Position numbers and translations under genes: made by a program. Below are positions 48,188 through 56,827 of a DNA stretch of 64,000 bases, piece by piece; position 1 is the first letter of the stretch, and each line of letters starts with the position of its first letter. The notes below the pieces were generated by a model. That model saw nothing but the letters and a program-made list of their open reading frames with translations. It ran no database searches and had not been told where the DNA came from. Origin of the DNA: Bradyrhizobium ottawaense (GTDB lineage Bacteria > Pseudomonadota > Alphaproteobacteria > Rhizobiales > Xanthobacteraceae); contig NZ_CP029425.2 in assembly GCF_002278135.3 (NCBI RefSeq), positions 6,486,001 through 6,550,000 on the forward strand, read 5' to 3'.

Positions 48188-48619
48188 TTACGTCGCGATC
48201 GTCGTGTCGGTCGAGCGAACGGCTTGCGGGCGGCCGTGCTCGTCGATCGAGACGTAGGTGAAGTTGCCGTCGGTGACGAGGAAGGGATGCTCCTCCCCGC
48301 GGCGCAGCGCCCACGCTTCCAGATGCACGGTGAGCGAGGTGCGGCCCACGCGTACGAGATTGGCGTAGACCGACACGAGATCGCCGACGTAGACCGCCTT
48401 GCGAAAGTTCATTGCCTCGATCGCAACCGTCACGGTGCGCGACTTCGCCGCCTTTGACGCAAACACGCCGCCGCCGACATCCATCTGGCTCAGCAGCCAG
48501 CCGCCGAAGATGTCGCCATTCGCATTGGTGTCGGCGGGCATCGCCAGCGTGCGGATGCAGAGATCGCCGCTCGGCCCGGTGTCGGAGTTGATAGGGGCGT
48601 GGACGTGCGTGTCGGTCAT
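48188..48619 (-). CDS. Acyl-CoA thioesterase (YciA-like hotdog fold)
   Basis: Hotdog-fold thioesterase of 143 residues hydrolysing acyl-CoA to free acid and CoA. The pattern MPADTNANGDIFGGWLLSQM with the catalytic aspartate, followed by KSRTVTVAIEAMNFRKAVYV GD, is the YciA/acyl-CoA hydrolase signature. GGGAG lies before the ATG at 48619. Located after the lipid desaturase and the beta-oxidation operon on the same strand, consistent with fatty acid turnover. Confidence 0.92.
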   Translation of the reverse strand: MTDTHVHAPINSDTGPSGDLCIRTLAMPADTNANGDIFGGWLLSQMDVGGGVFASKAAKSRTVTVAIEAMNFRKAVYVGDLVSVYANLVRVGRTSLTVHLEAWALRRGEEHPFLVTDGNFTYVSIDEHGRPQAVRSTDTTIAT

Positions 48620-48699
48620 ATGGTTGATCTCCCGCGGCTCTCGGCTCTGGATACAAAGCCGCGGCGCCTTGCGCAACATCGACACGAGGCAAGCTCGCG

Positions 48700-49452
48700 C
48701 TATCCAATCGGCCGCGGCGACCCGACGAAGATTCCGGTATCGTTCAGTTTGCGTTGCCACTCCGCATCGTCGGCCCGCGGCGCGCGTCCGGTCGTTGCCG
48801 TTACCAACAGTTCCAGCCTGGTCCATAGCCGCAGACGGTCGCACGGATAGTTGGCCCATCCATTGATGACACAATAGCGGATGGTGTGGTCACGGTGATG
48901 ACACCAATGATGCTCGGGTGAGCAGACCAGATGCAGCCGTTGCGCCATGCGCAGGAGCAGCGGGCGGACCGGCCGGTGCGCGAGATTGTGAAAGCTCATG
49001 CCAAACAGCATGCAGGTCGCGATCACGAACCAGACGATCATCAGCGCATAGGTGAGCGCGGAAACCGGAAACAACGCCGTGAGGGTGGCCGCGACTCCGA
49101 CCACTGCCGCGCTCGGCGCCGCACCGAGAGACGCCTGGTCGAGGAATCCGTAGAGCAAAACGTGGCCGGGGTGGGTGTGATGCTCCCGCGTGATCGCGAT
49201 GCCGCGGCCGAGCATCCCCTCGTCGAGCCAGGTGTCGACCACCCAATGCACCAGCCCTGAAAACAGGTCAGCGAGAAAATACCCGGCCAGGAGCGCCCCG
49301 ATCAACCACGGCCAGCGCAATTCCACCGCGGGATAACGTCCGACGAGATAGCCTACGCAACAAAGGATCACGACGATATCGGCCCCGCAGCACAGCCGCG
49401 TGATGATGATCTCGCGCAGGGTCGCGTGCTTGAAGAACGGGATCGTCGGCAT
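48700..49452 (-). CDS. CarF/TMEM189-type lipid desaturase (Kua family)
   Basis: Membrane protein of 250 residues. Helices around ~15-70 and ~115-160 surround histidine motifs: SGLVHWVVDTW, TREHHTHP, SFHNLAHRP and SPEHHWCHH, the set expected for the CarF/Kua family of di-iron desaturases. Its known members (Myxococcus CarF, animal TMEM189) form the vinyl-ether bond of plasmalogens. Whether this bacterium makes ether lipids is not shown here, so the substrate may differ. GGGGAG before the ATG fixes the start. It lies 58 bases after the FadJ-type gene on the same strand. Confidence 0.8.
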   Translation of the reverse strand: MPTIPFFKHATLREIIITRLCCGADIVVILCCVGYLVGRYPAVELRWPWLIGALLAGYFLADLFSGLVHWVVDTWLDEGMLGRGIAITREHHTHPGHVLLYGFLDQASLGAAPSAAVVGVAATLTALFPVSALTYALMIVWFVIATCMLFGMSFHNLAHRPVRPLLLRMAQRLHLVCSPEHHWCHHRDHTIRYCVINGWANYPCDRLRLWTRLELLVTATTGRAPRADDAEWQRKLNDTGIFVGSPRPIG

Positions 49453-49510
49453 CGGCGATACTCCCCACGGGCTCCGCCACCCATGATAGCATCTTTTTAC
49501 CGACGGCCCC

Positions 49511-51607
49511 CTATTGCAAACTGTCCCAGCCCGCATCCGGCGCGAAACGTCCGCCGAATCGCTCGGCGAGCCCGCGCAAGGTGGACACCACATTCTCCAC
49601 GCCGCGCGTACGGGCATAGTTCAAAGGACCGCCGCGGAACGGTGCATAGCCGGTCCCGAAGATCATGGCGCCGTCGACCGCATCGGCGTCGTCGACGATG
49701 CCCTCGCGAAGGGCAGCAACGCAGACATTGGACATCGGCAGCACCAGGCGGTCGATCATCTGGTCGGTGACGCGTGGGCCGGTCTCGAGGAGCGGTGCCT
49801 TCTCGGCCTTGCCGTCCTTCCAGGTGTAGAAACCCTTGCCGGTCTTGCGGCCGAGCTCGCCCTTGGCGACCTTGTCGCGCAGCCACGCTGGCGTCGGCGG
49901 CAGGAAATCGCCGAACTTGGTGCGCAGCATGTCACCGACGTCGAGGCAGATGTCGAGCCCGACCTGATCGGCCAGCTCGATCGGCCCCATCGGCATGCCG
50001 AACTGCTCCGCCGCGGCGTCGATCAGCCGCTGGTCGATCTTCTCGTCCAGCATCACCATGGCTTCGAGCATGTAGGGCGTCAGCGCGCGGTTGACGAGGA
50101 AGCCCGGCGAGCTCTTCACGGGCAGCGGCAGCCGGTCGATCGCGCCGACGAAAGCGAGCGCGTCCTTCAGCACCTGCGGGTCGCTGCCGTCGTGACTGAC
50201 GACCTCGACCAATTGCAGCCGAGACACCGGATTGAAGAAATGCAGGCCGACCAGCCGCTCTGGTCGCGCCAGCGTGGTGCGCAGATCCTGAAGCGGGATG
50301 CTCGACGTGTTGGTGGCAAGGATCGCGCCCGGCTTCATGCGCGGCTCGAGGCTGGCATAGACTTTCTGCTTGAGCTCGAGCTTCTCCGGCACGGCCTCGA
50401 TGATCAGATCGGCGTTACGAACACCCTCCCCGTCCATGTCAGGGATGAGACGATCGAGCGCGTCGCGCACCTCGGTCGGCTTGCGGATGATCTTGCCGTA
50501 GAGTTCGGCGGCGCGCTTCACCGCGCCGGCGATCGGCTCGGCTTTCATGTCGGCCAGCGAGACGCGCAGCCCCTGCCCTGCTACCCACGCCGCGATGTCG
50601 CCGCCCATGGCGCCGGCGCCGATGACATGGACGTGTTTGATGGTGTTGCCGCTGCCGGCTGCCTTCTTCATCTGCTCGCGCAGGAAGAAGACTCGGATCA
50701 GGTTCTGGGCGGTCGGCGTCACCATCAGCTTGGCGAAGGATGCCTGCTCCGCCTTCAGCATCGCGGCCCTGCTGCCGCCATGGGTCTCCCAGAGGTCGAT
50801 CAGCGCGTAAGGCGCGGGATAGTGCTCGCGGGACGCGGCCTTCGCCGCCTCCGTGCGCATGCGCCTGGCCAGGAGACCGCGCACGAAGCCGAAATTGGCC
50901 GCACGCGTGAGCAGGCCAGGCTTGACTCGTTTCAGCCGGCCGAACAGTGCATCCTTCACCGCGCCGCGGACATGGCGCTCCTGCGTCACGGTGTCGACGA
51001 GGCCGAGCGATCTGGCGCGGCGCGCGTCAATGGTGCGGCCGGTCAGCATCAGCGCCATCGACTGGGCGGGATAGACCAGCGCGGTGAAGCGCGCGGTGCC
51101 GCCGAGGCCGGGATGCAGACCGAGCATCACCTCCGGGAAGCCGAAGCGCGCGCCGTCGATGGCGATGCGCGATTGGCAGGCCAGCGCAACCTCGAGCCCA
51201 CCGCCGAGGCAGAAGCCGTGGATGACAGCGACCGTCGGCAGCTTCAATGCCTCCAGATGGTCGATCACCGCATGCGCGGCGCGGATGCGCGTCTCCACCA
51301 TGTCGGGATCGCTGGCACCGCGGAATTCGTTGACGTCGGCGCCCGCGATGAAGCCCGACGGCTTGGCGGAGCGGATCACGAGGCCGGCCGGGCGTTCGGT
51401 CTCGATCACCGCGAGGACGGCGTCGAACTCCTCCATCACGTCAGAGGACAGTGTGTTGGCGCTGGCATTAGCGCGGTCGAACAAAAGCCAGGCGACGCCG
51501 TCTTCGTCGCGCGTCAGCTTGAAGTTTTTGTACGGACTGTCCGTCGCTGGCCTGGGCCCGAGCGCCAGGACGCGATCACCGAGCACGGTCATGATCTTCG
51601 AGTCCAT
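49511..51607 (-). CDS. FadJ-type enoyl-CoA hydratase / 3-hydroxyacyl-CoA dehydrogenase
   Basis: Bifunctional beta-oxidation enzyme, 698 residues. The N-terminal crotonase domain (~30-230) has SGFIAGADVNEF and GGGLEVALACQSRIA with GFPEVMLGLHPGLGG. The NAD-binding dehydrogenase starts with VIGAGAMGGDIAAWVAGQG (~325) and includes HFFNPVSRLQLVEVV and the C-terminal domain FLVNRALTPYMLEAM. The start at 51607 lies two bases after the thiolase stop; the longer frame to 51865 is a shadow of the thiolase gene. Works with the two upstream genes. Confidence 0.94.
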   Translation of the reverse strand: MDSKIMTVLGDRVLALGPRPATDSPYKNFKLTRDEDGVAWLLFDRANASANTLSSDVMEEFDAVLAVIETERPAGLVIRSAKPSGFIAGADVNEFRGASDPDMVETRIRAAHAVIDHLEALKLPTVAVIHGFCLGGGLEVALACQSRIAIDGARFGFPEVMLGLHPGLGGTARFTALVYPAQSMALMLTGRTIDARRARSLGLVDTVTQERHVRGAVKDALFGRLKRVKPGLLTRAANFGFVRGLLARRMRTEAAKAASREHYPAPYALIDLWETHGGSRAAMLKAEQASFAKLMVTPTAQNLIRVFFLREQMKKAAGSGNTIKHVHVIGAGAMGGDIAAWVAGQGLRVSLADMKAEPIAGAVKRAAELYGKIIRKPTEVRDALDRLIPDMDGEGVRNADLIIEAVPEKLELKQKVYASLEPRMKPGAILATNTSSIPLQDLRTTLARPERLVGLHFFNPVSRLQLVEVVSHDGSDPQVLKDALAFVGAIDRLPLPVKSSPGFLVNRALTPYMLEAMVMLDEKIDQRLIDAAAEQFGMPMGPIELADQVGLDICLDVGDMLRTKFGDFLPPTPAWLRDKVAKGELGRKTGKGFYTWKDGKAEKAPLLETGPRVTDQMIDRLVLPMSNVCVAALREGIVDDADAVDGAMIFGTGYAPFRGGPLNYARTRGVENVVSTLRGLAERFGGRFAPDAGWDSLQ

Positions 51608-51609
51608 GG

Positions 51610-52893
51610 TCACACCGCCTCGATCAGCATGGCGCCGCCGAGCCCGCCGCCGATGCACTCGGTAGCCACACCGCGCCGCGTCCCGAGCCGCTTCATCGCG
51701 TTGACCAGATGCAGCACGATGCGATTGCCGGAGGTGCCGACGGGATGGCCGAGCGAGATCGCACCGCCGTCGACGTTGAGCTTGTCGCGGTCGATCTCGC
51801 CGGCCGCGCCGTCGAGCCCGAGGATCTCGCGGCAGAACTTGTCGTCGTTCCATGCCGCAAGACAACCGAGCACCTGGGTGGCAAAAGCCTCGTTCAGCTC
51901 CCAGGTCTCCACGTCCTTGATGGTGAGGCCGTTGCGCTGAAGCAGAGGCGTCGCTGACATCACCGGGCCGAGGCCCATGATGCTGGGATCGAGCGCGGCC
52001 CAGTTACTGTCGACGATCGCAGCCTTCGGCGTCAGCCTGTGCTTTGCGACAGCCGCGTCGGAAGCCAAAATCACCCAGGAAGCGCCGTCGGTGATCTGCG
52101 AGGAATTACCGGCAGTGACCTGGCCCCAGGGGCGCTCGAACACCGGCCGGAGCTTTGCCAGCGTCTCGGCCGTGGAGTCCGGACGCACGCCATCGTCGTG
52201 GTCGAAGAACTTGCCGTCGCGAGAGAATGCGGTCTCGACCTCGCCCTTCAGATGACCCGTGCCTTGCGCATGCGCCAGCCGGCGATGGCTCTCGGCGGCA
52301 TAGGCATCGGCCTCGGCGCGCGTAATGCCGAAGAGATGGCCGACGACCTCGGCGGTCTGGCCCATGTTCAGATCGGTGACGGGATCGGTCAGCCCACGCT
52401 CGAGGCCGATGATCGGCTTGAGATCGCGCGGCCGCAGCTTGAAAGCGGCGGCGAGCTTGGCGGCCACGCCCTTGGCGGTGGCAAGGCCGGCGAACCAGCG
52501 CACGCCGGAATTCGGCCAAACCAGCGGCGCATGACTGAGCGCTTCGGTGCCCCCGGCGAGGATCATGTCGGCATGGCCTTCGCGGATGTAGCGGTAGGCG
52601 GTGTCGATCGATTGCATGCCGGAGCCGCAATTGATCTGCACGGTGAAGGCGACCATGTCCTCGCCCATGCCGAGCCGCAGCGCGGCAACGCGGGCCGGGT
52701 TCATCTCGTCGGCGATCACGTTGACGCAGCCGAGGATGACCTGGTCGAAATCCGTGGGCGCAAACGGCTGGCGCGCCAAGAGCGGCCGTCCGCATTGCAC
52801 GGCGAGATCGACCGGCGTAAACGGCCCCGGCCCCGAACGCGCCTTCAGGAACGGCGTCCGGCTGCCGTCGACGATGAATACCGGTCGTGCCAT
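51610..52893 (-). CDS. FadI/FadA-type acetyl-CoA acyltransferase (thiolase)
   Basis: 3-ketoacyl-CoA thiolase of 427 residues, last step of beta-oxidation. The nucleophilic cysteine is in VQINCGSGMQSIDTAYRYI (about residue 88), followed by AGGTEALSHAP; ELNEAFA, GHPVGTSGNRIV and ECIGGGLGGAML complete the active site. The protein uses the trifunctional-type sequence of the FadI branch. Its ATG shares one base with the FadE-type stop. Confidence 0.94.
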   Translation of the reverse strand: MARPVFIVDGSRTPFLKARSGPGPFTPVDLAVQCGRPLLARQPFAPTDFDQVILGCVNVIADEMNPARVAALRLGMGEDMVAFTVQINCGSGMQSIDTAYRYIREGHADMILAGGTEALSHAPLVWPNSGVRWFAGLATAKGVAAKLAAAFKLRPRDLKPIIGLERGLTDPVTDLNMGQTAEVVGHLFGITRAEADAYAAESHRRLAHAQGTGHLKGEVETAFSRDGKFFDHDDGVRPDSTAETLAKLRPVFERPWGQVTAGNSSQITDGASWVILASDAAVAKHRLTPKAAIVDSNWAALDPSIMGLGPVMSATPLLQRNGLTIKDVETWELNEAFATQVLGCLAAWNDDKFCREILGLDGAAGEIDRDKLNVDGGAISLGHPVGTSGNRIVLHLVNAMKRLGTRRGVATECIGGGLGGAMLIEAV

Positions 52894-55160
52894 CAGCTCG
52901 CCGCCCTCTGTTCACCGAGTTCCTGGAAGAACTGATGCACGTCGCCGGATTTCTTGTAAATCGGCGACAGCGCTTCCGGCGCAAAATCGTCGACCTCGAT
53001 CACCTTTGTGACGGCTTCGTGGGCCGCGGCCAGCTGCTCGCCTTCGACCTGTGTGATCACGCCCTTTGTAACAGCCTCTTTCCAGTCGCGGATATGCGCG
53101 GCGCGCATGCGCTTGGCGATGGCATCGGTGCTTGCGACCAGCAGGAACGCGCGCTCCAGCCGGGCAAAGCCGCCGTCGTCGTCGACATGGGCAAGATCCG
53201 GCGTGAGGCGCTCGCGCGCCGCCGACGGCTCCAGCACGATGGCAGCGCATTGGTGTACGACCCGGTCGGAGGGGCCGAGCACGCGGGCGCCGAACGGCTG
53301 GACCACGAACTTGAGGAAGCCGGCAACAAAGCGGTTGGGCAGATTGGCGAGGATTTCGGCCAGCCGGTTCTCGATCGTCTTGAAGCCCGTCGCCATGCAC
53401 CATTCGAGCGCGGCAAAGTCTTCCTTTTGCCGGCCCTCATCCTGCCAGCGCTTCAGTGCGGCCGAGAGCAGATACAGCTCGGAGAGGATATCGCCGAAGC
53501 GCGCCGACAGCATCTCCCTGCGCTTGAGCGCGCCGCCGAGCGTGAGCAGCGCCATGTCGGCGCAGAGCGCGAAGGCCGCGGAGTAGCGCGAGAGCTGGCG
53601 GTAGAACGGCGTGGCATCGCCGGCGTCCGGCGCCATTGCGAAAGCGCCAAAGGTCCAGCTGCGGCCGAAGGCACGGAACAGGGTCCGGACGCTGTGGCCG
53701 ACATGCTTCCAGAACGCTTTGTCGAACGCGGTGAGCCCACGCTCGCGATCGATATCGGCCAGCGCATTCATCTCGTCGAGCAGATAGGGATGCGCCCGGA
53801 TGGCGCCCTGCCCGAACACGATGAGATTGCGGGTCAGGATGTTGGCGCCCTCGACCGTGATCCCGACCGGCACGGCGCGGTGGAGATTACCGAGATAGTT
53901 TTGCGGACCGTCGATCACGGCCTTGCCGCCATGGATGTCCATGGCGTCGTCGATCGCGGTGCGCATGCGATCGGTGGCGTGCAGCTTCATGATGCCTGAG
54001 ATCACGGCGGGATGAACCCCGGCATTCAGCGCCGCGCAGGTCAGCCGCCGCGCCGCATCGAGCTGGTAGGCGGTCGCGACGATGCGCGCGAGCGGCTCCT
54101 CGACGCCTTCGAACTTGGAGATGGAGATGCCGAACTGCTCGCGGATACGGGCATAGGCACCGGTGGTGCGCGCGGCATAGGCGGCCCCCGCAGCAGAGAG
54201 CGATGGCAGCGAGATGCCGCGGCCGGCAGCGAGCGCGGTCATCAGCATCTTCCAGCCTTGCCCCAGCCGCTCCTTGCCGCCGATGACGTAGTCGAGCGGA
54301 ATGAAGACGTCGCGGCCACGGTTCGGGCCGTTCTGAAACACCTGCATCGACGGCAGATGGCGATGACCGATCTCGACGCCGGGCAGATGGGTCGGGATCA
54401 GTGCCACGGTGATGCCGAGCTCCTCCTGGTCGCCCACGAGGTGGTCGGGATCATAGGCCTTGAAGGCGAGGCCCAGCAGCGTCGCGACAGGGCCGAGCGT
54501 GATGTAGCGCTTGTGCCAATTGAGCCTGAGGCCGACGACCTCGCGGTCCTCGAATGTGCCCTTGCAGATGATGCCGGTGTCGACCATCGAAGCCGCGTCG
54601 GAGCCGGCTTCCGGGCTGGTGAGGCCGAAGCAGGGAATATCGCGTCCGTCGGCGAGGCGCGGCAGCCAGCGCGCCTGCTGCTCCTTCGTGCCAAACCGCA
54701 TCAGGAGCTCGCCTGGCCCGAGCGAGTTCGGCACCATGACTGTGACGGCAGCGGCGATCGAGCGGGTCGAGATCTTGCGCACCACTTCCGAATGGGCATA
54801 AGGCGAGAAGCCGAGGCCGCCGAACTCCTTCGGAATGATCATGCCGAAGAATTTTTCGTGCTTGACGAAGTGCCAGACATCCGGCGGCAGGTCGCGCCAT
54901 TCCCAGAAGATCTTCCATTCGTCGAGCATGGCGCAGAGCTCGTCGACGGGGCCATCGAGGAAGGCCCGCTCCTCGTCGGTCAGCGCGGCCTGCGGAACCT
55001 TGAGCAGCTTCGACCAATCCGGGTCTCCGGTGAACAGATCGGCATCCCACCAGACATCGCCCGCCTCCAGCGCCTCGCGTTCGGTATCGGACATCGCCGG
55101 CAGCACGCCGCGCGCCCAGGAGAAGATCGGCTTTGTGATTTTGTCGCGGCGGAAGCTCAT
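52893..55160 (-). CDS. FadE-type long-chain acyl-CoA dehydrogenase
   Basis: Flavoprotein oxidising acyl-CoA to enoyl-CoA, 755 residues, the FadE form with a C-terminal DUF1974 extension. Family stretches include FGMIIPKEFGGLGFSPYAHS, CFGLTSPEAGSDAASMVDTG and LPSLSAAGAAYAARTTGAYA. GAGG lies six bases before the ATG at 55160, favouring it over the ATG four codons earlier. First gene of the operon with the thiolase and FadJ-type genes. No FadR or PsrA site was recognised in the region before it. Confidence 0.94.
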   Translation of the reverse strand: MSFRRDKITKPIFSWARGVLPAMSDTEREALEAGDVWWDADLFTGDPDWSKLLKVPQAALTDEERAFLDGPVDELCAMLDEWKIFWEWRDLPPDVWHFVKHEKFFGMIIPKEFGGLGFSPYAHSEVVRKISTRSIAAAVTVMVPNSLGPGELLMRFGTKEQQARWLPRLADGRDIPCFGLTSPEAGSDAASMVDTGIICKGTFEDREVVGLRLNWHKRYITLGPVATLLGLAFKAYDPDHLVGDQEELGITVALIPTHLPGVEIGHRHLPSMQVFQNGPNRGRDVFIPLDYVIGGKERLGQGWKMLMTALAAGRGISLPSLSAAGAAYAARTTGAYARIREQFGISISKFEGVEEPLARIVATAYQLDAARRLTCAALNAGVHPAVISGIMKLHATDRMRTAIDDAMDIHGGKAVIDGPQNYLGNLHRAVPVGITVEGANILTRNLIVFGQGAIRAHPYLLDEMNALADIDRERGLTAFDKAFWKHVGHSVRTLFRAFGRSWTFGAFAMAPDAGDATPFYRQLSRYSAAFALCADMALLTLGGALKRREMLSARFGDILSELYLLSAALKRWQDEGRQKEDFAALEWCMATGFKTIENRLAEILANLPNRFVAGFLKFVVQPFGARVLGPSDRVVHQCAAIVLEPSAARERLTPDLAHVDDDGGFARLERAFLLVASTDAIAKRMRAAHIRDWKEAVTKGVITQVEGEQLAAAHEAVTKVIEVDDFAPEALSPIYKKSGDVHQFFQELGEQRAAS

Positions 55161-55313
55161 GGCGGACCTCATGCATCGGCGCGGTTGTCGGGCATTTTAG
55201 CGGAAAGCGGCCGGCGGCGGTGAAGACTTCGCCTGCGACATTGACGCGGCCAAGCGCCCCCGGACCATAACGGCCAGGGTGCGGCGGCAGTTCCGGGAGG
55301 GGAAAATGGGGCA

Positions 55314-55412
55314 GTCATTCCGGGGCGCGCCTCTTGGCGCGAGCCCGGAATCCATACTCCCGATGGTGGTTATGGATTCCGGGCTCGACGCTACGCGTCG
55401 CCCCGGAATGAC
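55314..55412. repeat. Palindromic intergenic repeat, family A
   Basis: GTCATTCCGGGGCGCGCC ... GAGCCCGGAATCCATA mirrored by TATGGATTCCGGGCTCGA ... GCCCCGGAATGAC. Confidence 0.85.
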
Positions 55413-55433
55413 GGCGGAGAGAGGAGGTTCGGC

Positions 55434-56057
55434 CTAATCCGGCCGCACCATCTCGAACATGTTTTCCGGCTTGATCTCGAAATAATCGCCGCGGCGGCCG
55501 GCGCGGACGATCGGGCGGGCGGCGGCGGTCTGGTAGACGCCGTCCTTGATCATGGCCTTGTCGATATGGACGGCGACGACCTCGCCCAGCGTCAGCCAGG
55601 CGTCGGCCTCCTTGCCGTCGGCGCCCTTGAGACGGACGATGTCGGATACCTTGCATTCGAAGGCGACCGGGCTCTCGCCGACGCGTGGCACGTTGACGAG
55701 CTTGCCGGGTACGGCGGTGAGGCCGGCGATCTCGAATTCGTCGACCTCAGGGGCAACATGCGCGGCGGTCGCGTTCATGTGTTTGGCGAGGTCCATGGTC
55801 GCGAGATTCCAGACGAACTCGCCGGTCTGCTGGATGTTCTCGACCGAGTCCTTCCAGTTGGTGGAGGAGAAGCCGATGATCGGCGGCACGTAACAGAACG
55901 CATTGAAGAAGCTGTAGGGCGCGAGATTGACGTGACCCTTGGTATCGCGCGAGGAGATCCAGCCGATCGGCCGCGGCGCGATGATGGCGTTGAAGGGATC
56001 ATGCTTGAGGCCGTGGCCCTTGGAGGGCTCGTAGAAGTACAGGTCTTTGTCGGTCAC
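55434..56057 (-). CDS. Flavin reductase family protein
   Basis: 207-residue FMN-binding split-barrel protein: DPFNAIIAPRPIGWISSRDT, GHVNLAPYSFFNAFCYVPPI and VWNLATMDLAKHMNATAAHV are the flavin-reductase-like (DIM6/NTAB) pattern. Likely reduces or binds FMN for an oxygenase, partner unknown. The start is a GTG at 56057 with GAGAAG upstream. Isolated by two family A repeats, one at each side. Confidence 0.9.
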   Translation of the reverse strand: MTDKDLYFYEPSKGHGLKHDPFNAIIAPRPIGWISSRDTKGHVNLAPYSFFNAFCYVPPIIGFSSTNWKDSVENIQQTGEFVWNLATMDLAKHMNATAAHVAPEVDEFEIAGLTAVPGKLVNVPRVGESPVAFECKVSDIVRLKGADGKEADAWLTLGEVVAVHIDKAMIKDGVYQTAAARPIVRAGRRGDYFEIKPENMFEMVRPD

Positions 56058-56077
56058 GCGCTGCTTCTCCGCTATCC

Positions 56078-56157
56078 GTCATTCCGGGGCGATGCAAAGC
56101 ATCGAACCCGGAATCTCGAGATTCCGGGTTCGGTTCTGCAGACCGCCCCGGAATGAC
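56078..56157. repeat. Palindromic intergenic repeat, family A (short form)
   Basis: GTCATTCCGGGGCGATGC and GAACCCGGAATCTCGAG mirrored by CTCGAGATTCCGGGTTC and CCGCCCCGGAATGAC. Confidence 0.85.
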
Positions 56158-56193
56158 GGCAATCGTGCTTATAGGAAGAAACCCGCCGCCCCG

Positions 56194-56793
56194 TTAGTGG
56201 CGCGGCGACAGACCCGCGATGACGAAATCGATCATCTGGTCGATGGTCGGGCCCGGCTTGGTGGCGCACTGGGCGATCATCTGGGGGTGGAAGAAGCGTA
56301 TCATCGCGGTGCAGGCGCACAGCGAGGCCAGCTGGAGGTCCGGCGCCTCGAACTCGCCAGAGGCAACGCCTTGCGCGATCATCTGGCCGATCACCCCGGC
56401 AATGCACTCCATATGGGCGACGCAGACGTCCCAGTCCTCCTCCATCGCGATCGCGACCATCTCGTGCAGCTTGTTGTCGCCGACATAGCGCTCGGTGTTC
56501 ATGCGATGGATGGTGGTGAGCAGCTCCCGGAAACGCTCCTTGACCGGACCGGGCCTCGCCACGATCCGCTGCGCCTCCAGCTCGACCTCGCCCATCAGCG
56601 AACGGGCCACCGCCTGATGGATCGCCTTCTTCGATTCGAAGAAGCGATAGACGTTGGCGGGGCTCATCCTGAGCTCCTTGGCGATGTCCCCGACCGTGGT
56701 CTTCTGGTAGCCGATCTGGCGGAACAGCCGCTCGGCCACCTCGAGAATACGATCCCGGGTGTCGCCTTCGATATGTTCCGCAATCAGTGTCAT
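56194..56793 (-). CDS. TetR family transcriptional regulator
   Basis: 199 residues. N-terminal helix-turn-helix (RDRILEVAERLFRQIGYQKT TVGDIAKELRMSPANVYRFF split over ~13-53), C-terminal ligand domain (TetR_C, ~80-190) with cysteines in LASLCACTAMIRF and AQCATKPG. It lies 34 bases after the RND permease gene and is probably co-transcribed, so it likely represses the efflux operon in response to a substrate. An operator candidate upstream of the adaptor gene is listed separately. Confidence 0.92.
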   Translation of the reverse strand: MTLIAEHIEGDTRDRILEVAERLFRQIGYQKTTVGDIAKELRMSPANVYRFFESKKAIHQAVARSLMGEVELEAQRIVARPGPVKERFRELLTTIHRMNTERYVGDNKLHEMVAIAMEEDWDVCVAHMECIAGVIGQMIAQGVASGEFEAPDLQLASLCACTAMIRFFHPQMIAQCATKPGPTIDQMIDFVIAGLSPRH

Positions 56794-56827
56794 CTGTCAG
56801 GACTCGTCAATCAGCACTTCATCTCAC

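Noticed and set aside
49514..51940. 808-codon plus-strand frame opposite the FadJ-type gene
   Set aside because: Shadow of the beta-oxidation genes; product rich in Arg, Asp, Gly and His without a recognisable fold or ribosome binding site.
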